Positions 7,668-13,644 of a stretch of 13,644 bases of DNA are shown one piece after another. The first letter of the stretch is position 1. Each line of letters starts with the position of its first letter. Position numbers and translations under genes: made by a program. This DNA is from Pseudomonadota bacterium (GTDB lineage Bacteria; Myxococcota_A; Polyangia; Polyangiales; Polyangiaceae): contig JAEYOT010000148.1 in the NCBI GenBank assembly GCA_023411445.1, positions 1 through 13,644 of the forward strand. Direction: 5' to 3'. The notes beneath the pieces were generated by a model. It saw nothing but the letters and a program-made list of their open reading frames with translations, was not told where the DNA came from and did no database searches.

Positions 7668-7811
7668 CGAATACCGCTCAGGTTAGCGCGGAAGGGCGCC
7701 TCTTCCTCACAAAAATCAAGCCCATCCGCGACGCTTATGGACTACGGTTTTCGAAGTGAGCGAAATGCGCACAGTCTCTTACCGCAAGGCCTTTCGGAGG
7801 ATTCTGTTTCG
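7668..7811. promoter_or_regulatory. Divergent control region (kinase / SDR gene)
   Basis: The stretch lies between two divergent genes and is richer in A and T than its surroundings (for example CTCACAAAAATCAAG near 7707-7721 and TACGGTTTTCGAAG near 7743-7756), as expected of promoters. GGAGG at 7796-7800 is the best ribosome-binding site in the area and points to the GTG at 7812. I could not pick out a convincing -35/-10 pair in either direction. Confidence 0.4.
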
Positions 7812-8855
7812 GTGACTCTGCCCGCAGCTATTCGTAGGGAAAGCGGTGACGTCTTACGGGTTTCCGGGCGACGCCGCGTGGTCGCCATCACGGGCGCCGC
7901 GACGTTCTTAGGATTGAATTTGATCGGTCTCTTGGAGGACGACCCGCGCGTCACCAAGATCGTGTGTTTGGACACGAGCTCGCCACCCACCGTCGGCGCC
8001 AAGTCGCGGTACTACGAGCTCGATCTCACGCACCCGACGGCGGAAGAGCGCCTGGCCGAGGTGTTCGCGGCCGAGTCGGTCGACACGGTCGTGCACTTGG
8101 CCCTGCTGGAATCCCCTACGCGAGAAACCGCGTACAGCCACGAGCTGGAGGGCGTGGGGACGATGCAGGTGCTCAACGCCTGCCGTCGCGCCCGCACCCA
8201 CAAGCTCATCGTCAGGAGCTTTACCTGGCTCTACGGCGCCCGCGCGACCAACCCCGCGTTCTTGTCGGAGAAGCACGCGCTCCGCGCCTCCCACTCGGAC
8301 ACGTTCTTTCAAGACAAGCTGGCCGTGGAAGAGCAGCTCTTGCGCTTCCGCCAGCCGGGTCAGGGGCGCGTCGTGACCGTGCTGCGCACGGCGCCGATCA
8401 TCGGCCCGAGCGTGGACAACTTCGTCACGCGCTACTTGCGCCTGCCACGGGTGCCGACCGTGATGGGCTTCGACCCGCTGTGGCAGTTCCTGCACGAAGC
8501 GGACGCCGTCGCGGCGCTGAAGCTAGCGGTGGATCGCGACGTGCCCGGCGTCTTCAACCTGGCGAGCGAAGGCGTGCTGCCGCTGAGCATGGCCATTCGC
8601 TTGCTCGGTCGGGGCCGCTTGCCGCTGCCGCGCCCGCTGCTGCGCCCCACGCTGGGCGCGCTTTGGCTGACCAAGCGCGGCGACGCTCCCCCCTCTTTGC
8701 TCTCGTACCTCCAGTACGCGTGCGTGGCGGACTCGACCCTCGCCAAGAGCAGACTCGGCTTCGTCCCCGTTTTCTCCAGCCGTGAGGCGCTGAGCGACTT
8801 CGCCAGCGCCGAGCAGCTGCGCGACGCCAAGCTGCTCGCGGAGAATCCGGCGTGA
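7812..8855 (+). CDS. NAD-dependent epimerase/dehydratase-like protein (extended SDR, atypical active site)
   Basis: A 347-residue protein with the extended short-chain dehydrogenase fold. The Rossmann glycine motif reads TGAATFLG (27-34, for TGxxGxxG); the acidic end of strand 2 is at CLD (52-54); DTVVHLALL (91-99) is the strand-4 region; FNLASEG (248-254) is the usual late motif. The YxxxK catalytic motif reads FFQDK (165-169): Lys169 is kept but Phe165 stands where Tyr should be, so it may bind NAD(P) without normal SDR catalysis. Start: GTG at 7812, 11 bases after GGAGG; the in-frame ATG at 7737 would add 25 residues but has no ribosome site. Codons before about 7870 are less GC-biased than the rest. 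The stop overlaps the acyltransferase start by 4 bases (GTGA), so the two are coupled and probably act on a shared lipid or sugar pathway (inference). Confidence 0.85.
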   Translation: MTLPAAIRRESGDVLRVSGRRRVVAITGAATFLGLNLIGLLEDDPRVTKIVCLDTSSPPTVGAKSRYYELDLTHPTAEERLAEVFAAESVDTVVHLALLESPTRETAYSHELEGVGTMQVLNACRRARTHKLIVRSFTWLYGARATNPAFLSEKHALRASHSDTFFQDKLAVEEQLLRFRQPGQGRVVTVLRTAPIIGPSVDNFVTRYLRLPRVPTVMGFDPLWQFLHEADAVAALKLAVDRDVPGVFNLASEGVLPLSMAIRLLGRGRLPLPRPLLRPTLGALWLTKRGDAPPSLLSYLQYACVADSTLAKSRLGFVPVFSSREALSDFASAEQLRDAKLLAENPA

Positions 8856-10351
8856 AACGCAAGGATCGCAAACCTCAGACGCCTACCGCACGCAAAGCCG
8901 CGACCAACGCCGACATGAGCGACAAGAAACGCAAACGCAACCGCGACACGCAAGTCAAAGGCGACAAGCGCACCCCCAAGCTGAGGAGCCTGGCCCCCGA
9001 GCCGCGCGGGCGCGCTGGCAAGGCGAAGAAGCGCAAGAAGCGCGACGTCGCGGAGCAAGCGCCCGGCAGCGATACGACGACGCAGACGCCCGCGGCAACC
9101 ACGGCCGCCGCCACGCCGCCCGCGGCCCCGCCCGCCACGACGACGCCGGGCACGCCAACGCTGCCTCACATCGAAGTGGACGATAGCTACGACCTCACGG
9201 CGGACGGCGATGACATGGAAGCGTTGAGCTCGGACGTGCCCGAGCTCGGCATCGGCAGCCGCGTGGTCGCGCCTCACGTGCGCTTCGAAGACGACGCGCT
9301 CGAGAACCTGCGCCCGTCGGCGCCGCCCACTGGAGACGTGGAGGATCAGATCCGCGCGCTGGAAGCGCGCTTGGACGGCTTGATCCAAGGTGCCACGCGG
9401 CTGGAGCCGAGCGACGCGCGCTCCCCCGCTCAGCCGGCTTCGCCCGAGGTCGAGTCGGAGCCGGGCCGCGATGCCACGCCGTCCGCGGAAGCGATCGCGG
9501 TAGAGAGCGCCGCGGAGCTGGCGGGCAGCCGCTACTACGTCGAGAAGTGGGGCCGCAAGGGCCTGCGCAGCCGCGCGGAGGAGGTCGACGAGTTCGGCTT
9601 GGATCGCAGCTTCGAGGCACGCCTGCGCCCGGTGCTGGATTTCGTGTACCAGCGCTACTTCCGCATTCAGACCGAGGGCATCAGCAACGTGCCCGCGGAG
9701 GGGCGCGCGGTGGTGGTCGGCAATCACTCGGGCTCGATCCCGATCGACGGCTTGATGCTGCGCACGGCGCTGCGGCTGGATCACCCCGCCAGCCGTGATC
9801 TGCGCTGGCTGGCAGAGGACTTCCTGTTTTACCTGCCGTTCGCCGGCGTGTTCATGAACCGCGCGGGCGCCGTGCGCGCCTGTCAGGAGAACGCCGAGCG
9901 CTTGCTATCGCGTGACAACCTGATCGCCGTCTTCCCTGAAGGCGTTCAGGGCATTCGGAAGCTGTTCCGCGATCGCTACCGCCTGCAGCGCTTCGGGCGC
10001 GGCGGCTACATCCGCCTCTGCCTGCGCACGCGCGCGCCGCTCATCCCGTGCGCCATCATCGGCGGCGAGGAGTCGAGCCCGCTGCTTTACCGCTTCGACG
10101 CGCTGGCAGATCTGCTGCGGGTGCCGTACCTGCCGGTGACGCCGACATTCCCGGCGCTCGGCGCGTTGGGGCTCGTGCCGGCGCCGACGAAATGGCGCAT
10201 CAAGTTCGGTGAGCCGATCGCGTTCGACAACTACGGCCCCGAGGCGGCAGACGACGACCTCCTCGTCGGGCGCCTCTCGGATCGCGTGCGCAGCACGATC
10301 CAGAGCATGCTGGAGACCGGGCTACAGAAGCGCAAGAGCATCTGGTTCTGA
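8852..10351 (+). CDS. PlsC/MGAT-like acyltransferase with long basic, low-complexity N-terminus
   Basis: A 499-residue protein. The C-terminal half (about 255-490) is a glycerolipid acyltransferase domain, transferring a fatty acyl group to a glycerol or related lipid hydroxyl at the membrane. Visible motifs: GNHSGSIPIDG (290-300; His292 and Asp299, the HxxxxxxD spacing seen in MGAT-like LPLATs rather than HxxxxD), a region ending FMNRAGAV (334-341), FPEGVQG (361-367), and FGRGGYIRLCLRTRAPLIPC (381-400) followed by AIIGGEE. The N-terminus is unusual: 1-66 is dense in Lys/Arg (KKRKRNR, KAKKRKKR), 67-105 is Thr/Ala/Pro-rich, and 107-220 is acidic and probably disordered apart from a short helix (VEDQIRALEARLDGLI, 163-178). 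Start: GTG 8852, with GGAG at 8841-8844 and a 4-base overlap with the SDR gene. Exact substrate unknown. Confidence 0.88.
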   Translation: MKRKDRKPQTPTARKAATNADMSDKKRKRNRDTQVKGDKRTPKLRSLAPEPRGRAGKAKKRKKRDVAEQAPGSDTTTQTPAATTAAATPPAAPPATTTPGTPTLPHIEVDDSYDLTADGDDMEALSSDVPELGIGSRVVAPHVRFEDDALENLRPSAPPTGDVEDQIRALEARLDGLIQGATRLEPSDARSPAQPASPEVESEPGRDATPSAEAIAVESAAELAGSRYYVEKWGRKGLRSRAEEVDEFGLDRSFEARLRPVLDFVYQRYFRIQTEGISNVPAEGRAVVVGNHSGSIPIDGLMLRTALRLDHPASRDLRWLAEDFLFYLPFAGVFMNRAGAVRACQENAERLLSRDNLIAVFPEGVQGIRKLFRDRYRLQRFGRGGYIRLCLRTRAPLIPCAIIGGEESSPLLYRFDALADLLRVPYLPVTPTFPALGALGLVPAPTKWRIKFGEPIAFDNYGPEAADDDLLVGRLSDRVRSTIQSMLETGLQKRKSIWF

Positions 10352-10375
10352 GCTCTCGGCGCGTCGTTCGTGGTC

Positions 10376-11263
10376 ATGGCTGACAAGCGCTCAGGTGTCG
10401 CGGTGGTCGACAAGCCGCGCGGCGTGTCGAGCCACACCGTGGTGGCTCAAGCGCGGCGCGTGTTCGGGCGAAAGGACATCGGGCACGCCGGCACGCTCGA
10501 CCCGATGGCTACGGGCGTGCTGTTGGTGCTCGTCGGACAAGCGACCAAGCTCTCCGGCTACCTCACGGCGGACGTGAAACGCTACGCCGCGGACATCACC
10601 TTCGGCCGCAGCACGGACTCGCTGGACGCGGACGGTCGAGTCACCGCGGAAGCGCCGGTGCAGCCCGAGCAGCTGCGCGAGGAGCTGGTGCAAGCCGCGC
10701 TGGCGGAAGAGCGCGCGCGCCGCCTACAAACACCACCGGCCGTGAGCGCGATCAAGGTCGCGGGGGAGCGCTCCTACGCGCTCGCTCGGAAGGGCCAAGC
10801 CGCCGAGCTCCCTGCGCGACCCGTTGAGGTGCTGGAGCTCTGCGCCCTGGAGCTCCGGCCGCCCCTGCTGCGCTGCGAGCTGCTCGTCTCCAAGGGCTAC
10901 TATGTGCGCTCCTTGGCGAGAGATCTGGGCGAGCGGCTCGGTTTGCCGGCGCACTTGTCCGCCCTGAGGCGGCTGGCCAGCGGCCCCTTCGGTATCGAAG
11001 CCGCGTGCGCTTGGCCCCCCACCGAGCCTCCCACCCTGATCGGCTTGGCGGACGCTGCCTGCGCCACGTTGCCCGCCTGCCGGCTGAAAGCCGACGCAGT
11101 GCTGCGCGCTCGCCAAGGCAAGCCGCTCCAGGCGGAGGACTTCGACCAGCTGCCCACCTCGGCAGAGCTTGGCGCTTGGCTCAGCCCCGAGGGGGAGCTG
11201 GTCGCGCTCGGCACCACTCAGGGCGAGCTGCGCGTGGTGCGCGGCTTCAACCCCGAGCGTTAG
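10376..11263 (+). CDS. truB: tRNA pseudouridine(55) synthase
   Basis: TruB isomerises U55 in the T-loop of nearly all tRNAs to pseudouridine and also assists tRNA folding. At 295 residues its length is normal. The catalytic Asp is Asp42 in KDIGHAGTLDPMATG (33-47). Other family blocks are VVDKPRGVSSH (10-20), TKLSGYLTADVKRYAADITFG with the conserved KxY, QTPPAVSAIKVAGERSYALAR (the P-x-x-S-A-x-K-x-x-G-x-R-x-Y block) and GYYVRSLARDLG. The C-terminal 60 residues (to RVVRGFN) match the TruB C-terminal/PUA-like domain. Start: ATG 10376; a GTG two codons earlier (10370) is possible. It lies 24 bases after the acyltransferase gene and is probably co-transcribed, rather than sitting in the common infB-rbfA-truB-rpsO cluster. 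Its TAG stop overlaps the stop of the convergent gene. Confidence 0.96.
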   Translation: MADKRSGVAVVDKPRGVSSHTVVAQARRVFGRKDIGHAGTLDPMATGVLLVLVGQATKLSGYLTADVKRYAADITFGRSTDSLDADGRVTAEAPVQPEQLREELVQAALAEERARRLQTPPAVSAIKVAGERSYALARKGQAAELPARPVEVLELCALELRPPLLRCELLVSKGYYVRSLARDLGERLGLPAHLSALRRLASGPFGIEAACAWPPTEPPTLIGLADAACATLPACRLKADAVLRARQGKPLQAEDFDQLPTSAELGAWLSPEGELVALGTTQGELRVVRGFNPER

Positions 11264-11883
11264 CGCACGGCGACGCTTGCCTGGTAGCCGCGCGCCGTGA
11301 GGCGCTGCTCCAAGCGCGCGGCCAGATCCACGTCGCTGCTGCCCGCGGGCAGCACTAGCTCGACCGTAACGCGCCCCGCTTCGGCCGCCACCACGAGCTG
11401 GGCGCCCGCGTAGCTACCGTGCCCGATGTCCAGCTTGGCGACGCCGCGCCGCGCGTCCCCACCCAGCGCTACCCGTCTCACCCAGCGCTCCACCAGCTCC
11501 GTCAAAGGCGGCTCCACGCGTGCAGCCGCTGGCGCCGGCGCCGGTAGGGCTGGCGCGAACGCTGCCTCCCCACCCCCCACAGTGAACTGGGCCAACCACT
11601 CGGCCGGATCCAGGGTGCGTCCTGGGCTCGGCTCCTCCTCCGCGGCGAGGCTGGCCCAAGTGCCCTCCCAAGGGGTGCCGGGTGGCAACTCCTTCGCGAT
11701 TTCCGTCGTCCAGCTCGGCTCGACCGGCCCGTGGTCCAACCCACCCGAAACCGCCGACGAATCCCGAGCCAGCACCGCAGCAAATTCTTTGTCATTCCGG
11801 TACCTTGGCTGCACGGCACCGGAGCCAGCTCGAGGCGCCTCCGACCGGTAACCCAAAGGAGCGACATTGGCAGGTTGGACCAT
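11260..11883 (-). CDS. Ala/Pro-rich protein with FliK/HpaP-like C-terminus (uncertain)
   Basis: A 207-residue protein that I do not firmly recognise. Residues 1-130 are polar and low in complexity, ending in an Ala/Pro run (APALPAPAPAAARVEPP, about 109-125). The last 75 residues look folded: a helix (PLTELVERWVRRVAL) then AKLDIGHGSYAGAQLVV, RVTVELVLPAG and DLAARLEQRLTARGYQASVAV. This order (L-x-P/I-x-x...G, a beta pair, a helix, then RGxxxSVxV) resembles the C-terminal domain of FliK/YscP/HpaP proteins, which set hook or needle length in type III secretion, and the disordered N-terminus fits too. No flagellar or secretion gene is nearby, so this is a hint only. Start: ATG at 11883, the only start codon before an upstream in-frame TAG. 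Its TAA and truB's TAG share bases (TTAG, 11260-11263). Confidence 0.7.
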   Translation of the reverse strand: MVQPANVAPLGYRSEAPRAGSGAVQPRYRNDKEFAAVLARDSSAVSGGLDHGPVEPSWTTEIAKELPPGTPWEGTWASLAAEEEPSPGRTLDPAEWLAQFTVGGGEAAFAPALPAPAPAAARVEPPLTELVERWVRRVALGGDARRGVAKLDIGHGSYAGAQLVVAAEAGRVTVELVLPAGSSDVDLAARLEQRLTARGYQASVAVR

Positions 11884-11982
11884 GTCGTACTGCTCGGACA
11901 GCCGGGGCTCGGGTTGCGCCCCCTCGCCGCCCTCCGCTAAGAACTCGGGACAGGAGGCTCGGCCCTAGACCGGGCATGGGAA
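11884..11982. promoter_or_regulatory. Divergent intergenic region before the CorC-like gene
   Basis: Ninety-nine bases lie between divergent starts. GGAGG at 11953-11957 is a good Shine-Dalgarno sequence but sits 25 bases before the TTG start of the next gene, with no usable in-frame start at the ideal distance. No clear promoter boxes were found. Confidence 0.3.
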
Positions 11983-13620
11983 TTGGACTCCGTTCCACCA
12001 GAACTCATACCAGGAATTCTCGTCGCTTTTGTCCCAGCCATCATCGCCGCGACCTTCGCGGCGGCGAGCTGGTCTGTCGGAGCTCTGTCCGATGCGCGAC
12101 GCTTGGCTCTACGCGAAGGACTAACTGGCGGCGCGCGCGATGCCCTCGAGCGTTACGAAACGCAAGGGGGCGCCATGGAGGCGCGCTGGGTCGTCATCCG
12201 CGCCCTCGGCATCTCGCTCACGGCGCTGCTCATCGCCGACGCGCTGCCGCCACTCCAAGGCTGGCGCCTGGGCGCGGCGGCGCTCGGCACGCTCGTCGTG
12301 TACGGCATCCCCGGTGAGATCGGTCGGGTGCTGGCGACGCGCAACCCTGAGCGCTACGCCCCGCTGCTGCTACGCCTCGTGGCACCGCTCGAGCTCTTGG
12401 TCGCGCCGCTCGCCGCGCCCTTCGTCTGGATCGGGCGCTTGTTCGAGCCCAAGACCGAGAACCGACCGACGCCGGCGCCCGGCTTGGTGGAGACGGAGGT
12501 GGAGATGCTGGTGAACGAGGGTGAGCTCAGCGGCTCTCTCGGCCACGAGCAATCCGAGATGATCCGCAACGTGCTGGATTTCAGCGACATCACGGCGGGT
12601 CAGCTGATGGTGCCGCGCACGCAGGTGCACGCGATCGAGCTCGATACGCCGATGAGCGAGGTGCTGCGCGTGATCGCCGAGAGCGAGCACTCGCGCTACC
12701 CGGTCTACCGCGAGAACATCGACAACGTGATCGGCGTGCTCCACGCCAAGGACTTGCTGCCGCACCTGGCGCGTGGCGAGCTGGCGAAGGTGGGGCTCGC
12801 GACGCTCGTGCGCCAGCCGGTCGTGTTCGTGCCGGAGAGCCAGCCCGCCGACAGCGTGCTGCGCGAGATGCGCGCCGGTAAGCACCACCTCGCGGTCGTG
12901 CTCGACGAGTTCGGCGGCACGAGCGGTATCCTCACGCTGGAGAACCTGCTCGAGCAGATCGTCGGCGATATCCGCGACGAGCACGACGTCGAAGAGCCGC
13001 CGATCGTGGACCTCGGCGACGGCAAGCTGCTCGTCGACGCCAGCGTGTCGATCGCCGACTTGAGCCGCTACCTGGGCGCCGAGCTACCCACGGACGGCGA
13101 CTACCACACGCTCGCCGGCTTCGTCGTCGCGGAGCTGGGCACGGTGCCGGAGGTGGGCGTGCGCCTGACCGCCTTCGAGCTCGATTTCGAGGTTAAGGAA
13201 GCCGACGAGCGTCGCGTGCTCAAGGTGGAGATCACGCGCCACTCGCCGCCAGCCGAGAGCGTGCTGCCGCGCTCCTCGTCACGCATCCCGGTCGCAAGCT
13301 ATGGGTCCCCCGCGCCGCGCGGCGCACCAAAAAAGAAACGGGCCGCTCCGGAGAGAGCGACCCGTTTCGGACGAGCGGAGCCGGTTGGCTCAGCCGGGCG
13401 AGGCTCGCCCGATGTCCTTCAGCTTCTTCACCAGGAGCTGACCTTGCTCGAGCAGACCCGTCTTCTCTTCGCCCGGCGTGGGGTTGCCACGCAGCACTTC
13501 CTCCATGGAGGTGAGCTCACGACGGATGGTGAACAGCACGTCGTTCGGGCACACGGCGGTCTGGGTGCCAGGATCGACCGGGATGAAGGTCGGATCCTCG
13601 CCCACGGCGTCACCCTTTAG
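11983..13620 (+). CDS. CorC/HlyC-family membrane protein with CBS pair
   Basis: The family (HlyC/CorC, CNNM-related) is linked to Mg2+/Co2+ efflux or resistance. The N-terminal 155 residues are a divergent DUF21-like membrane region with about four hydrophobic segments (9-34, 70-90, 94-112, 126-152). An acidic stretch TEVEMLVNEGELSGSLGHEQSEMI (171-194) leads into the CBS pair (about 207-333) with MVPRTQVHAI, SRYPVYRENIDNVIGVLHAKDLL and VVLDEFGGTSGILTLENLLEQIVGDI. A CorC_HlyC domain follows (338-418). The normal protein should end soon after residue 420, yet the frame runs to 545: Ser/Pro/Arg-rich to about 465, then sequence that is only the antisense of the neighbouring minus-strand gene. Start: TTG 11983 is the only start between an upstream in-frame TAA (11938) and an ATG at residue 64 that would remove the first TM. 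Family certain; both ends uncertain. Confidence 0.88.
   Translation: MDSVPPELIPGILVAFVPAIIAATFAAASWSVGALSDARRLALREGLTGGARDALERYETQGGAMEARWVVIRALGISLTALLIADALPPLQGWRLGAAALGTLVVYGIPGEIGRVLATRNPERYAPLLLRLVAPLELLVAPLAAPFVWIGRLFEPKTENRPTPAPGLVETEVEMLVNEGELSGSLGHEQSEMIRNVLDFSDITAGQLMVPRTQVHAIELDTPMSEVLRVIAESEHSRYPVYRENIDNVIGVLHAKDLLPHLARGELAKVGLATLVRQPVVFVPESQPADSVLREMRAGKHHLAVVLDEFGGTSGILTLENLLEQIVGDIRDEHDVEEPPIVDLGDGKLLVDASVSIADLSRYLGAELPTDGDYHTLAGFVVAELGTVPEVGVRLTAFELDFEVKEADERRVLKVEITRHSPPAESVLPRSSSRIPVASYGSPAPRGAPKKKRAAPERATRFGRAEPVGSAGRGSPDVLQLLHQELTLLEQTRLLFARRGVATQHFLHGGELTTDGEQHVVRAHGGLGARIDRDEGRILAHGVTL
13329..13368 (-). terminator. Intrinsic terminator of the small minus-strand gene
   Basis: Arms 13335-13348 (GAAACGGGCCGCTC) and 13355-13368 (GAGCGACCCGTTTC) enclose a 6-base loop. 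Read on the minus strand all 14 positions pair, one as a G-U wobble, and the stem is followed by six T (complement of A at 13329-13334). On the plus strand the same position is a C-A mismatch and no T tract follows, so it works for minus-strand transcription. It starts 22 bases after the stop codon of the small gene. Confidence 0.9.
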
Positions 13621-13644
13621 GTAGCGCTTGATCGTGACTTCCTT
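13390..13644 (-). CDS. Small hypothetical protein, probably 5'-truncated by window edge
   Basis: The frame ends at TGA 13390-13392 and stays open to the right edge, giving 84 visible residues from KEVTIKRYLKG to RASPG; a GTG at 13605 could start a 71-residue version. I do not recognise the family. The sequence is soluble and mixed in charge, with one Cys (AVCPND), a probable helix DVLFTIRRELTSMEEVLRG and a C-terminal helix GLLEQGQLLVKKLKDIG; no signal peptide or membrane segment is visible. Reality as a gene is supported by the strong minus-strand terminator 22 bases past its stop and by a balanced protein-like composition, unlike the Arg/Ala-rich shadows elsewhere. The upstream KEVTIKRYLKGD reads as natural protein, which favours a start outside the window. 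Its coding strand is antisense to the tail of the CorC-like frame. Confidence 0.72.
   Translation of the reverse strand, partial: KEVTIKRYLKGDAVGEDPTFIPVDPGTQTAVCPNDVLFTIRRELTSMEEVLRGNPTPGEEKTGLLEQGQLLVKKLKDIGRASPG

Noticed and set aside
8852..9050. KKRKR-type clusters in the acyltransferase resembling a nuclear localisation signal
   Set aside because: The surrounding DNA is plainly bacterial, so the basic clusters are more likely for membrane or polyanion binding.
8432..9784. 450-codon minus-strand open frame across the SDR/acyltransferase junction
   Set aside because: Spans two real coupled genes on the other strand and encodes Arg-rich repeats without a domain.
11976..12317. ATG at 11976 as the start of the CorC-like gene
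   Set aside because: It is in a different frame from the DUF21/CBS coding sequence and leads to an Arg-rich shadow product.

Overview
This is GC-rich DNA (third codon positions mostly G or C) with tightly packed genes. It looks like a chromosomal stretch of a myxobacterium, probably of the Sorangium/Polyangium type. That assignment is inferred from cytoplasmic Ser/Thr kinases carrying HRDVKPPN and HRDVSPGN catalytic loops, a kinase fused to a DUF4388 (PATAN) domain, an orphan hybrid sensor kinase and GTG/TTG starts. No rRNA, tRNA, CRISPR array, transposase or phage gene was seen. Eleven genes are called, plus one convincing intrinsic terminator. The largest gap without a gene is under 200 bases.

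Left part (1-4120). A Ser/Thr kinase on the minus strand is cut by the left edge. A small DUF4190-like membrane protein follows, also on the minus strand. Divergent from it is a translationally coupled operon, gatC-gatA-GNAT acetyltransferase. GatC and GatA are two of the three subunits of the tRNA-dependent amidotransferase; gatB is not in the window. A 9-bp inverted repeat follows the operon.

Middle (4121-7811). A cytoplasmic hybrid histidine kinase (GAF-like region, HisKA, HATPase, C-terminal receiver) faces, tail to tail, a second Ser/Thr kinase with a C-terminal DUF4388 domain. A short divergent control region of about 140 bases follows.

Right-centre (7812-11883). An atypical NAD-binding SDR/epimerase-like protein overlaps by 4 bases a PlsC/MGAT-like acyltransferase with a long, very basic and low-complexity N-terminus. 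The tRNA pseudouridine synthase gene truB lies 24 bases further on. These three probably form one transcript. TruB's stop codon overlaps the stop codon of a convergent gene for an Ala/Pro-rich protein whose C-terminus resembles the FliK/HpaP type III secretion length-control fold.

Right end (11983-13644). A CorC/HlyC-type membrane protein (TM region, CBS pair, CorC_HlyC domain) has an open frame that runs on through a strong minus-strand terminator and across most of a small minus-strand gene cut by the right edge.

I saw no obviously new defence or mobile system. The points most worth a second look are the SDR with Phe in place of the catalytic Tyr, the basic-tailed acyltransferase coupled to it, the antisense overlap at the right end, the FliK/HpaP-like orphan and the acetyltransferase coupled to gatCA.
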